The translations under genes were made by a program, and so were the position numbers. Under the pieces are notes generated by a model that saw nothing but the letters and a program-made list of their open reading frames with translations, was not told where the DNA came from and did no database searches. From assembly GCF_049670895.1 (NCBI RefSeq), contig NZ_CP187170.1: 64,000 nt of DNA. One strand, written 5' to 3'. Shown here one piece after another: positions 18,599-26,535 of this stretch; the first letter of the stretch is position 1, and each line of letters opens with the position of its first letter. The stretch comes from Pasteurella sp049670895. GTDB taxonomy: Bacteria; Pseudomonadota; Gammaproteobacteria; Enterobacterales; Pasteurellaceae.

Positions 18599-20464
18599 TC
18601 ATACGGGCGGCGGTGGTGAGCCAGTGGGCATGACCAGCGGCACTAATTGATAATAACGTTGCACCATCGGTTGAGAAAGCATAAATGGAATCAAGCGAAT
18701 AAGGCTTTCATCTTTTTGCTTTTCTTGTGGGCTGAGTTGTTCAAAGGCAACTAAACTGCAATGCAATTGTTGTTTTTCATCACTTTTTTCGGCATATATC
18801 CAACCATCGGTAATGCGTTCTTGGTAAAAGCGTTGATGCTCAAGGCGTAAGAGGGCATCAAGCTGTTGTTGAATGGCATGATGCAGTTCAGCGATGTAAA
18901 GGCTATCTTGTCCATGATTGTTCGGTTGATAACGTAACGTAAAGCCTAATTCTCGTAACTTAATCAGCAAATGATCCGCCGCACAACGACTAGAATGACG
19001 AAATTCTTCTTGTAGGGCTTCTCGCCAGTGGGTTTTGCAAGGCTCGATGCTGTCTAAAAAGGCTTGTGCAAACTGGGTGGCAAAGGTCGTCGATTTCATC
19101 GGCGGTAAATGGCTTTGCTGAATGGCTTGGTAAGCCGTATGAATAATCAATGGCAAAATATCATAAACCTGATTTTTGCAGTAATGACGATAGTGATCAA
19201 TGATCGAAAAATAACACAGGTTACGCGTTTCGCTGTTTTCTAAGGCGGCTTTTTCATTCAACGCCTGATAGTCTTCTAAATGTCGTCCATTTAAACAAGC
19301 GGTGATGGCATAAGGGGCTTGAAGTGCGGTTAAAATTTGACGCATTTTATGCACCAATTCTAAGCTCATATAATCATTTTCATGATGAATGTACAAATGA
19401 TGAAACGCCCCTTTTTCTGCGAGGATATCCGCCACCAGTTTTGGCGAAAGCTGTGGTATATGGCAGGGATAATGTTGCAAATAAATCGGGAAATTGCCTG
19501 ATCCAAAGAGTTTATTATCTGCCGAATGTGCGGTTAAAATCGGGTTTTCTTGCAGAAATTGCTGGTATTGTGCAGGATCTGGGCTCAATACACTGATATG
19601 AACTTGTTTAATATGTAAATAAGCACAATTTCGCATCATGGTTAAGATGAGTTGACGAGTCAGGCTTGTAAACCCTAATAAGCCAATATGTAATTTTTCG
19701 CCTACATTCACAGACGCATAAGGCAAAGGTGCCCGTTCTTGTAAAAGGATACGAGCTAATTGGTGTTCGGTATTCATCCATGTGATGTCCCCTTGTTGCA
19801 AACGATAACGCTGGAACAATTGTTCTTGGTTTGCCATACGTTGCATTAATTGGCTAGTGAGATTAATAAAGAGGTGAGGCTTTTTCGTGGCTTTTTGTAA
19901 TAACGGGATCACGGATTTTGCCATGGCTAAATTCACCTCATCTTTTGGGGCAATAAAATAGATATTTTGGGCGGATGCTAAAGGCAGTTTGAGCAAGTGC
20001 TGAAACGACAGTTCGGGTAAATGCAACAATTTATAGCCTTTCGTTGGCAGTTGCCCAGGGTAATGAATACCTTGCGGCGAAATATCAATAAATAAGCGTT
20101 TGCCAAGGTGAGAGGCAAAAATACTGACTTCCACAATCGCCACATTTGCACCAAAAACCAAGGTATCCGCAGGGAACAAACGCAACGTGAGGTAGGTTAA
20201 ACGCAAACCAATCGCTTTCAGCACCAGTTTGACAATGGCGGCGAAAGTAAAAAGGGGAAGAGCAAAACGTGCAAGCTCAAGTTGCCAGTTTTCAACATGT
20301 TGTTCGCCATTCAGCGTAATGAGCTTAATGGTGTTATATAAGGCATCTGCAAAGGGAAGATGAAGCTGTAAATAGCCGATAATCCCAATAGCAAAAAAGA
20401 GGCTAAACAAGAGATATAATAAATAGCGTTTTGGATTTGATTTTGGCGGTAATGGATATATCAT
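18599..20464 (-). CDS. Membrane protein with channel-like N-terminus, Rossmann-like domains and C-terminal RyR domain
   Basis: A 621-residue protein. Two transmembrane helices (about 14-34 and 66-88) flank a short loop, FADALYNTIKLITLNGE, that resembles the pore helix and filter of two-helix potassium channels but lacks the TxGYG signature. Two regions resemble TrkA-N/RCK-type Rossmann folds (about 102-205, and about 258-330 with HIGLLGFTSLTRQ), both with degenerate glycine loops. Residues of about 540-595 (RFYQERITDGW, then HCSLVAFEQLS, then KQKDESLIRLIP) match the RyR (ryanodine receptor repeat) domain known from bacteria. I take the ATG at 20464 because the product then starts just before the first helix. 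Starts at 20602 or 20596 are in frame, and 20596 has an AGGTG upstream. It is followed at 102 bp by the TIR-STAND gene, probably as one operon. Function is inferred only. Confidence 0.8.
   Translation of the reverse strand: MIYPLPPKSNPKRYLLYLLFSLFFAIGIIGYLQLHLPFADALYNTIKLITLNGEQHVENWQLELARFALPLFTFAAIVKLVLKAIGLRLTYLTLRLFPADTLVFGANVAIVEVSIFASHLGKRLFIDISPQGIHYPGQLPTKGYKLLHLPELSFQHLLKLPLASAQNIYFIAPKDEVNLAMAKSVIPLLQKATKKPHLFINLTSQLMQRMANQEQLFQRYRLQQGDITWMNTEHQLARILLQERAPLPYASVNVGEKLHIGLLGFTSLTRQLILTMMRNCAYLHIKQVHISVLSPDPAQYQQFLQENPILTAHSADNKLFGSGNFPIYLQHYPCHIPQLSPKLVADILAEKGAFHHLYIHHENDYMSLELVHKMRQILTALQAPYAITACLNGRHLEDYQALNEKAALENSETRNLCYFSIIDHYRHYCKNQVYDILPLIIHTAYQAIQQSHLPPMKSTTFATQFAQAFLDSIEPCKTHWREALQEEFRHSSRCAADHLLIKLRELGFTLRYQPNNHGQDSLYIAELHHAIQQQLDALLRLEHQRFYQERITDGWIYAEKSDEKQQLHCSLVAFEQLSPQEKQKDESLIRLIPFMLSQPMVQRYYQLVPLVMPTGSPPPPV
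19322..19330 (+). repeat. USS inside the RyR-domain gene
   Basis: An exact AAGTGCGGT lies within the coding region, encoding part of an LTAL stretch near residue 380, the usual peptide read-out of this USS. Its presence suggests that this accessory gene has long resided in, or been exchanged among, USS-using Pasteurellaceae. I noticed none in the adjacent TIR-STAND gene. Confidence 0.85.
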
Positions 20465-20926
20465 TTCTGTCTTATCTCTGTGCGTATTAGTCCATATCTC
20501 ATAAGAGTGAACGGTTCTGCAATTTATCGAAATAACGTGATTAAACAAGGCGTTAGGCTTTCTGACCACGTGATATTGAATAGCGAAAAAAGGCATTAAC
20601 ACCTAAAGGTGAATGGCAGAAACACACAAGGGTAAGAAAGGGTTGACCTGATAATGTTATGCGTTTGGTTTATCAACAGATAAGCCATTGAATAAGAGAA
20701 TTGGGGGGAGGGAGTGAGCTTTGAATCAACATTATCGTCCTTTATTGGTTGAAGCAATAGGTCGCACATTTTATGTGGAAAGGGCGGCTATACTGGTCTG
20801 ATGAGTAAGAAATTCTAGGCTTTTTTTGCTGTAAAGTTAGGCAAATGCCTCTTTTCACACCAGATAGGCAAAAGTGCGGTGAGATTTCAAAAAGTGTTGG
20901 CATTGAGTGAAATAAGGTGAAGAAAA
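20465..20926. other. Intergenic region between the RyR gene and dinB (divergent)
   Basis: 462 bp between divergent genes, expected to hold both promoters. The part next to the RyR gene is open in its reading frame back to 20602. A plausible but weak minus-strand promoter pair (TTGTTT, 16 bases, TAAATT) lies near 20515-20545. A USS (AAAAGTGCGGT) is at about 20870-20880, ahead of dinB. I found no convincing LexA box. Confidence 0.4.
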
Positions 20927-22006
20927 ATGAAGCAAACCTTTTCTAAGATCATTCATATTGATATGGATTGTTTCTATGCTTCTATTGAAATGCGAGAAAA
21001 ACCATGGTTGCGAGATAAACCCGTTGCAGTGGGCGGTTCAGCCGAACAACGAGGTGTGTTAGCCACGTGCAATTATTTCGCCAGAACCTTTGGATTACAC
21101 AGTGCAATGTCAACGGCACAAGCCTTAAAACGTTGTCCTGATTTGGTGTTATTGCCTGTTAATATGCCGTTGTATAAACAGGTTTCTCAGCAAATTCATC
21201 AAATTTTTCGCCGTTATACGGAAATGATTGAACCCCTTTCCTTAGATGAAGCCTATTTAGATGTAACAGATTGTCAACAGTGTTCAGGATCAGCCACTTG
21301 GATCGCCCAAGCAATTCGACAAGCCATTTTTGATGAATTAAACCTCACTGCTTCAGCAGGTATTGCCCCTTTAAAATTCTTAGCAAAAATTGCTTCCGAG
21401 CAAAATAAGCCGAATGGGCAATTTGTTATTCAGCCTGATGAAGTGAGCGATTTTATCGCCGCCTTGCCTTTGGGGAAAATCCCTGGTGTTGGTAAAGTAA
21501 CACAACAACGTTTAAGTGAAATGGGGCTACACACCTGTGCAGACGTGCAAAAAACGCAGAAAATTCTCTTGTTGGATCGCTTTGGTAAAATGGGGCAGCG
21601 AATTTGGGAGTTGAGTCATGGGGTGGATTCACGTCGAGTTCAGCCTCATCGAGTGCGTAAATCCGTTGGGGTGGAAACCACATTGGCACAAAATATTGCA
21701 CAGCTTTCTTCTGCCAATGAGGTCTTTAAAACGTTGTATGCGGATCTTGTACGACGACTGATACAATGCTCGCCAACTTTTGATATGAATGCCTTGCATA
21801 AAATTGGCGTGAAGTTAAAATTTGCCGATTTTCAAGTGACTACATTAGAAAAAAGTGCGGTGCAATTTACGCAAGAAAATTTTTATTGCTTATTGCAGCA
21901 AATTTGGCAACGAGCGCAAGGGAGGGAAATTCGTCTAATTGGGTTACATGTCAACTTGCCTGTGGCGAAAAAATCAACATCTCTTAAGCAAATGAATTTA
22001 TGGTAA
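20927..22006 (+). CDS. dinB: DNA polymerase IV (Y-family translesion polymerase)
   Basis: DinB copies past DNA lesions in an error-prone way. The 359-residue length is normal. The catalytic residues are visible: HIDMDCFYAS (Asp12) and SLDEAYLDVT (Asp107, Glu108). The helix-hairpin-helix IPGVGKVTQQRLSEMG lies near 185, and the little-finger region with RKSVGVETT near 245. The C-terminus ends QMNLW, resembling a beta-clamp binding motif. It contains one USS. The gene stands alone on the plus strand, with htpX 89 bp further on. Confidence 0.97.
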   Translation: MKQTFSKIIHIDMDCFYASIEMREKPWLRDKPVAVGGSAEQRGVLATCNYFARTFGLHSAMSTAQALKRCPDLVLLPVNMPLYKQVSQQIHQIFRRYTEMIEPLSLDEAYLDVTDCQQCSGSATWIAQAIRQAIFDELNLTASAGIAPLKFLAKIASEQNKPNGQFVIQPDEVSDFIAALPLGKIPGVGKVTQQRLSEMGLHTCADVQKTQKILLLDRFGKMGQRIWELSHGVDSRRVQPHRVRKSVGVETTLAQNIAQLSSANEVFKTLYADLVRRLIQCSPTFDMNALHKIGVKLKFADFQVTTLEKSAVQFTQENFYCLLQQIWQRAQGREIRLIGLHVNLPVAKKSTSLKQMNLW

Positions 22007-22095
22007 AAAATTTTACAAAAACCTATTGAATTTAACAATTTTGTAACCATATACTGCACCAGTTATTTACTCTAACGATTAAGGATTTTTCTATT

Positions 22096-22959
22096 ATGAT
22101 GCGAATTTTACTTTTTTTAGCCACTAATATGGCTGTGTTGGTTGTTTTCAACATTATTTTAAGTTTAACGGGGATTCACTCACAGGATACCGCAGGCCTA
22201 TTGATTATGGCGGCGTTATTTGGTTTCTCAGGATCTTTAATTTCCTTGTTTTTATCCAAAAGCATGGCGTTGCGTTCTGTGGGCGGCGAGGTGATTACTC
22301 AACCACGTAATGAAGTCGAAAGTTGGCTCGTTAATACCGTTCGTTCACAAGCAGAACGTGCGAATTTACCCATGCCAGAAGTGGCGATTTATCATTCTGA
22401 CGATGTGAATGCCTTTGCAACTGGGCCGAGCAAAAGCAATTCATTAGTGGCGGTGAGTACAGGCTTATTACGTTCAATGACACGTGATGAAGCGGAAGCC
22501 GTATTAGCACACGAAGTTGCACATATCAAAAATGGTGATATGGTGACCATGACCTTATTACAAGGTGTGTTAAATACCTTTGTTATTTTTGTGTCTCGTC
22601 TGATTGCCAAAGTGGTATCAAGCGGTCGTGATGGGGAAGAAAGCAGTTCAGGCATCTATTTTATGGTGTCATTCGTGCTTGAAATTTTATTTGGTTTCTT
22701 AGCGAGTATCATTGCTATGTGGTTTTCTCGTTACCGTGAGTTCCGTGCCGATGCAGGATCGGCAGAATTAGTGGGTAAACACAAAATGATTGCCGCATTA
22801 CAACGTTTACAACAGCTTCATGAGCCACAAGAAATGGAAGGGCAATTAGCCGCCTTTGCGATTAATGGTAAACGAGGTGGGCTTGCCGCATTATTTATGA
22901 GCCACCCACCACTAGAAAAACGTATTGCCGCATTACAGCAATTAGATACATTTAAATAA
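22096..22959 (+). CDS. htpX: Membrane zinc protease HtpX
   Basis: HtpX is an inner-membrane M48 metalloprotease that takes part in quality control of membrane proteins, overlapping with FtsH. The 287-residue product has two N-terminal membrane helices (about 5-25 and 33-55), the zinc motif HEVAH at 139-143 followed by the NGD stretch, two more hydrophobic helices (about 150-170 and 190-212), and the downstream SRYREFRADAGSAEL stretch that supplies the third zinc ligand (Glu). AAGGA precedes the first of two adjacent ATG codons. It is followed by its own strong terminator. Confidence 0.97.
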   Translation: MMRILLFLATNMAVLVVFNIILSLTGIHSQDTAGLLIMAALFGFSGSLISLFLSKSMALRSVGGEVITQPRNEVESWLVNTVRSQAERANLPMPEVAIYHSDDVNAFATGPSKSNSLVAVSTGLLRSMTRDEAEAVLAHEVAHIKNGDMVTMTLLQGVLNTFVIFVSRLIAKVVSSGRDGEESSSGIYFMVSFVLEILFGFLASIIAMWFSRYREFRADAGSAELVGKHKMIAALQRLQQLHEPQEMEGQLAAFAINGKRGGLAALFMSHPPLEKRIAALQQLDTFK

Positions 22960-22976
22960 ATCTGGTCATTTGGGTT

Positions 22977-23006
22977 AAAAAGAGGCAAAATCTTGCCTCT
23001 TTTTTG
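22977..23006 (+). terminator. Terminator after htpX
   Basis: A 12-bp stem AAAAAGAGGCAA / TTGCCTCTTTTT with a 4-base loop, running into Ts, 17 bp after the htpX stop. A USS follows immediately at 23011-23021. Confidence 0.92.
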
Positions 23007-23054
23007 TTTTAAAAGTGCGGTCGTTTTTTAGAAAATTTTGTATTTGGAGTGTGT

Positions 23055-23591
23055 ATGGAACATCAACTTGATGATTTAATTCAGATTTTTAATCAATGTT
23101 TTGAGCAAGATTATAATACGATCTTAGTCAAAGGGGGCGATGAGCCGCTTTATGTGCCTGCAAATGCGGATTGTCCTCATAATGTCATTTATTTCGCACG
23201 AGGTTTTTACAGCAGTGGATTACATGAAATTGCTCATTGGTTAGTCGCAGGCAAAGCACGCCGACAATTAGAAGATTTTGGTTATTGGTATGAACCTGAC
23301 GGACGCACAGAAGAACAACAACGCTTGTTTGAAAAGGTGGAAGTGAAACCTCAGGCGATTGAATGGATTTTATCCACTGCGGCAGGTTTTCGTTATTTTG
23401 CCAGTGCGGATAATTTAAATGGCAACCCCGGGGATACACAACCCTTTAAACAAGCGGTTTATGAACAAGTCAAAGTGTATGCGGAAAAAGGCTTACCTCA
23501 ACGAGCAGAAAAGTTACGCAAAGCGTTATGTGCCTTTTATGGTACGCCAGATGGCATTGATTTAACTCAATTTGATGTCAGTCGAATTTAA
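23055..23591 (+). CDS. epmC: Elongation factor P hydroxylase EpmC
   Basis: EpmC (YfcM family) hydroxylates the beta-lysyl-lysine on elongation factor P, the last step of that modification. From the ATG at 23055 (TTTGGAG upstream; the GTG two codons earlier is less likely) the protein is 178 residues, close to the 182 of E. coli. HEIAH at 57-61 and the conserved blocks GKARR, DFGYWY.PDGR and VEKVEVKPQA(I)EW match the family well. The two modification enzymes that act before EpmC (EpmA, EpmB) are not in this window. The gene is 14 bp before yadG and may be co-transcribed with it. Confidence 0.93.
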   Translation: MEHQLDDLIQIFNQCFEQDYNTILVKGGDEPLYVPANADCPHNVIYFARGFYSSGLHEIAHWLVAGKARRQLEDFGYWYEPDGRTEEQQRLFEKVEVKPQAIEWILSTAAGFRYFASADNLNGNPGDTQPFKQAVYEQVKVYAEKGLPQRAEKLRKALCAFYGTPDGIDLTQFDVSRI

Positions 23592-23605
23592 ATAAGTGAA
23601 AGGTT

Positions 23606-24544
23606 ATGTTGGCATTAGAAATTAAACAATTAACAAAAGCCTATAAAAATGGTGTAAAAGCCCTGCACGGGATTGATTTGAGCGTGGAAGAGGGGGATTT
23701 TTATGCTTTATTAGGGCACAACGGGGCAGGGAAATCCACCACAATTGGGATCGTCAGTTCCTTAGTGAATAAAACCAGCGGTGAAGTGAAAGTCTTTGGG
23801 TACGATTTGGATCAGCAAGTGAGCGAAGTCAAACAACGGATCGGATTGGTGCCACAGGAATTTAATTTTCATCAGTTTGAACGTGTGATAGATATTTTAG
23901 TCAATCAAGCGGGATATTATGGTATTCCCCGCAAAGAGGCGTTGCAACGTGCTGAAATATGGTTGAAAAAACTGGATCTTTGGGAAAAACGAACACAGCA
24001 AGCCATCCGTTTATCGGGCGGCATGAAACGTCGTTTAATGATTGCTCGAGCCTTAATGCATCACCCAAAATTATTGATTTTAGATGAACCGACGGCGGGG
24101 GTGGATATTGAATTACGCCGCACGATGTGGCATTTTTTACGTGAGTTAAATGAGCAAGGCACCACCATTATTTTAACCACCCATTACTTAGAAGAAGCGG
24201 AAATGTTGTGTCGCCATATTGGGATCATTCAAGAAGGACGTTTGGTGGTGAATATGCCAATGAAAACATTATTGGCTCAATTAGAAACGGAAACCTTTAT
24301 CTTGGATATTGATTCCCCTCAACACCCCCCTGTTTTGGTGGACTACAAGATTGTGTCGCTACAAGACAATCAAATGGAAGTGGAAATTCAGCGTGAACAA
24401 GGTTTAAATGATCTCTTTTCACAATTAACGGCACAAGGCATTAAAGTGTTGAGTATGCGAAATAAGGCAAATCGTTTAGAAGAATTATTTGTCAGCATGG
24501 CATTAAATAAACCGTTACATCAACAAGAGGGAGAGACACCATGA
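23606..24544 (+). CDS. yadG: ABC transporter ATP-binding protein YadG
   Basis: The ATPase of an ABC-2-type exporter, 312 residues. Walker A GHNGAGKST is at 37-45, the Q-loop LVPQEF near 81-86, the signature LSGGM at 136-140, Walker B LLILDEPTAG from 156, and the switch His in TTHYLEEAEM. The sequence follows E. coli YadG closely along its whole length, including the C-terminal MRNKANRLEELF block. Its stop overlaps the start of the permease gene by 4 bp (ATGA), a sign of translational coupling. The exported substrate of YadGH is not known. Confidence 0.93.
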   Translation: MLALEIKQLTKAYKNGVKALHGIDLSVEEGDFYALLGHNGAGKSTTIGIVSSLVNKTSGEVKVFGYDLDQQVSEVKQRIGLVPQEFNFHQFERVIDILVNQAGYYGIPRKEALQRAEIWLKKLDLWEKRTQQAIRLSGGMKRRLMIARALMHHPKLLILDEPTAGVDIELRRTMWHFLRELNEQGTTIILTTHYLEEAEMLCRHIGIIQEGRLVVNMPMKTLLAQLETETFILDIDSPQHPPVLVDYKIVSLQDNQMEVEIQREQGLNDLFSQLTAQGIKVLSMRNKANRLEELFVSMALNKPLHQQEGETP

Positions 24545-25308
24545 AGTTAGCTGTTGTGGCTTTTCAAACGATTTTAACCAAAGAAATTCGCCGTTTTACA
24601 CGCATTTGGTTACAAACCTTAGTGCCTCCTGTGATTACCATGACCTTGTATTTTGTGATCTTTGGGCAATTGATTGGTAGCCGCATTGGTGAAATGGCAG
24701 GGTTTAGCTATATGCAATTTATTGTCCCAGGCTTAATTATGATGTCAGCCTTAACCAATTCCTTTGCCAATGTGGCTTCCTCTTTTTACAGTACGAAATT
24801 TGCCAAAAATGTCGAAGAATTATTGATTTCACCCACTTCTCCTCATGTGATCATTTTAGGTTATGTGGTGGGCGGCATGGCAAGAGGCTTGTGTGTCGGC
24901 ATATTGGTTACAGCAGTGGCGTTATGTTTTGTGTCTTTTGAGGTGCATGCTTGGTGGGTGATTGTGTTGACTTTGTTACTCACCACGGCGACTTTTTCTC
25001 TTGGTGGCTTAATCAATGCCGTGTTTGCCCGTTCCTTTGATGACATTAGCATTATTCCGACCTTTGTCTTAACCCCGTTAACCTATTTAGGTGGCGTGTT
25101 TTATTCCATTTCCTTGTTGCCTGAATTTTGGCAAAGTGTGTCAAAACTGAATCCCATTGTGTATATGGTTAATGGTTTTCGCTATGGTTTTTTAGGGGTA
25201 TCAGATGTCAGTTTAGCCATGTCGTTTTCAGTTTTGGTTGGGTTTATTATGGTGTTGTATGCACTGGCTTATGGATTGATTCAACGTGGCATTGGGCTAC
25301 GTAGTTAA
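24541..25308 (+). CDS. yadH: ABC-2 type transporter permease YadH
   Basis: The 255-residue membrane partner of YadG. It has about six hydrophobic helices and the conserved ABC-2 features: the amphipathic start KEIRRFTRIW, GFSYMQFIVPGLIMM near residue 60, and FDDISIIPTFVLTPLTYLGGVFY near 165-190. It ends RGIGLRS, almost as in E. coli YadH (RGRGLRS). It overlaps yadG by 4 bp. The substrate is unknown. Confidence 0.93.
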   Translation: MKLAVVAFQTILTKEIRRFTRIWLQTLVPPVITMTLYFVIFGQLIGSRIGEMAGFSYMQFIVPGLIMMSALTNSFANVASSFYSTKFAKNVEELLISPTSPHVIILGYVVGGMARGLCVGILVTAVALCFVSFEVHAWWVIVLTLLLTTATFSLGGLINAVFARSFDDISIIPTFVLTPLTYLGGVFYSISLLPEFWQSVSKLNPIVYMVNGFRYGFLGVSDVSLAMSFSVLVGFIMVLYALAYGLIQRGIGLRS

Positions 25309-25492
25309 CACTTTTGTTAAAACATTTTGAAAATAGACCGCACTTTTGCAGAACATTCCAGCATCTTGCAATCAGCGATGGCGTTCATCAAAATAACTGG
25401 TTGCAAAAAATGAGAATCTCTGCTATTTGTAATTCCGAAATGAGAAGCACCGCTTACAGGCAAACCGACAAATTAATAATAAGGAAAATAAT

Positions 25493-26455
25493 ATGATGAA
25501 AAAGTATCTCAAGCTTTCAATGGCCGCTGCATTGATGTTCTCATCAAGTGCCGTGTTGGCCGCCGATAAAATTGTGACCATTGGAACAGGTGGTCAAACG
25601 GGGGTTTACTACGTTGTGGGGCAATCTGTTTGTCAATTAGTGAACCGTCATTCTGCAAAAACAGGGGTGAAATGTAACGCACCTTCAACAGGCGGTTCGG
25701 TGGCAAACTTAAACGCCATTGCCAGCAATCAAATTGAATTAGGTATTGCACAATCAGACTGGCAATATCATGCTTACAATGGCTCAAGCTCTTTTGAGGG
25801 CAAAAAAAATGAGAAATTAAGAGCGGTATTTTCTATTCATCCAGAACCTTTCACCTTAATGGCACGCACCGATGCCAATATTCAAGGCTTTGATGATCTT
25901 AAAGGAAAACGTGTGAATGTGGGCGATCCTGGTTCAGGTACAAGAGCCACAATGAACGTGATTCTTGCGGCAAAAGGTTGGGATACTTCAGCGTTTAAAG
26001 TCGCTTCAGAATTAAAACCTGCGGAAATGGCATCGGTCATGTGTGATAACAATTTAGATGCGATTACCTATAACGTGGGACATCCAAATGGTGCATTAAA
26101 AGAAGCCGCAGCCTCTTGTGATACACATTTAGTGCCAATTACAGGCCCTGAAATTGATAAATTGGTTGCCGATCATTCTTACTATGCAAAAGCCACAATT
26201 CCTGGTGGATTATATAAAGGCAGTGATAAGCCAACGGATACCTTTGGGGTTTATGCCACATTAGTGAGTTCTTCCGATGTTGATGCTGACAGTGTCTATG
26301 CGATCGTGAAGGCAGTTTTTGATAACTTTGATCGTTTCAAACGTTTACATCCTGCATTTTCTCATTTAAAAGAAGAAGATATGATTAAAAATGCACTTTC
26401 CGCACCATTACACGAGGGTGCGGTGCGTTACTATAAAGAAAGAGGGTGGTTATAG
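25493..26455 (+). CDS. TRAP transporter substrate-binding protein, TAXI family
   Basis: The periplasmic binding protein of a TRAP transporter, 320 residues with a Sec signal peptide cleaved near residue 23 (AVLAAD). The TAXI hallmark VTIGTGGQTGVYY follows directly, and DDLKGKRVNVGDPGSGT near residue 130 is the second conserved family block. Two ATGs are adjacent (25493 and 25496), after AAGGAAAATA. It is followed by a terminator-like hairpin and then by the fused membrane subunit. Ligands of the TAXI family are poorly known (glutamate-like and other carboxylates have been proposed), so I name no substrate. Confidence 0.93.
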   Translation: MMKKYLKLSMAAALMFSSSAVLAADKIVTIGTGGQTGVYYVVGQSVCQLVNRHSAKTGVKCNAPSTGGSVANLNAIASNQIELGIAQSDWQYHAYNGSSSFEGKKNEKLRAVFSIHPEPFTLMARTDANIQGFDDLKGKRVNVGDPGSGTRATMNVILAAKGWDTSAFKVASELKPAEMASVMCDNNLDAITYNVGHPNGALKEAAASCDTHLVPITGPEIDKLVADHSYYAKATIPGGLYKGSDKPTDTFGVYATLVSSSDVDADSVYAIVKAVFDNFDRFKRLHPAFSHLKEEDMIKNALSAPLHEGAVRYYKERGWL

Positions 26456-26473
26456 TTTTTCCCCTCATATTTT

Positions 26474-26499
26474 AAGGCAGGCTCAGTTCCTGCCTTTTT
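26474..26499 (+). terminator. Hairpin between TRAP binding protein and permease genes
   Basis: An 8-bp stem AAGGCAGG / CCTGCCTT with a 7-base loop and a T-run, between two genes of one transporter. It probably acts as a partial terminator that keeps the soluble receptor in excess over the permease, a common arrangement in binding-protein transporters. Confidence 0.8.
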
Positions 26500-26535
26500 C
26501 CGTTTTTTATTTTTAGATGACGAGGAGTTTTTAGC

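Noticed and set aside
20465..20602. N-terminal extension of the RyR-domain protein to 667 residues
   Set aside because: The added 46 residues look like untranslated spacer, but an AGGTG site before the ATG at 20596 means the longer form is not fully excluded.
20750..20926. Possible LexA (SOS) box ahead of dinB
   Set aside because: The closest match (TACTGG...) lacks the CTG-N10-CAG symmetry, so I do not call it.
25314..25496. A 60-codon frame between yadH and the TAXI receptor
   Set aside because: It spans a USS, has no ribosome site or family resemblance and overlaps the receptor start; it is most likely non-coding.
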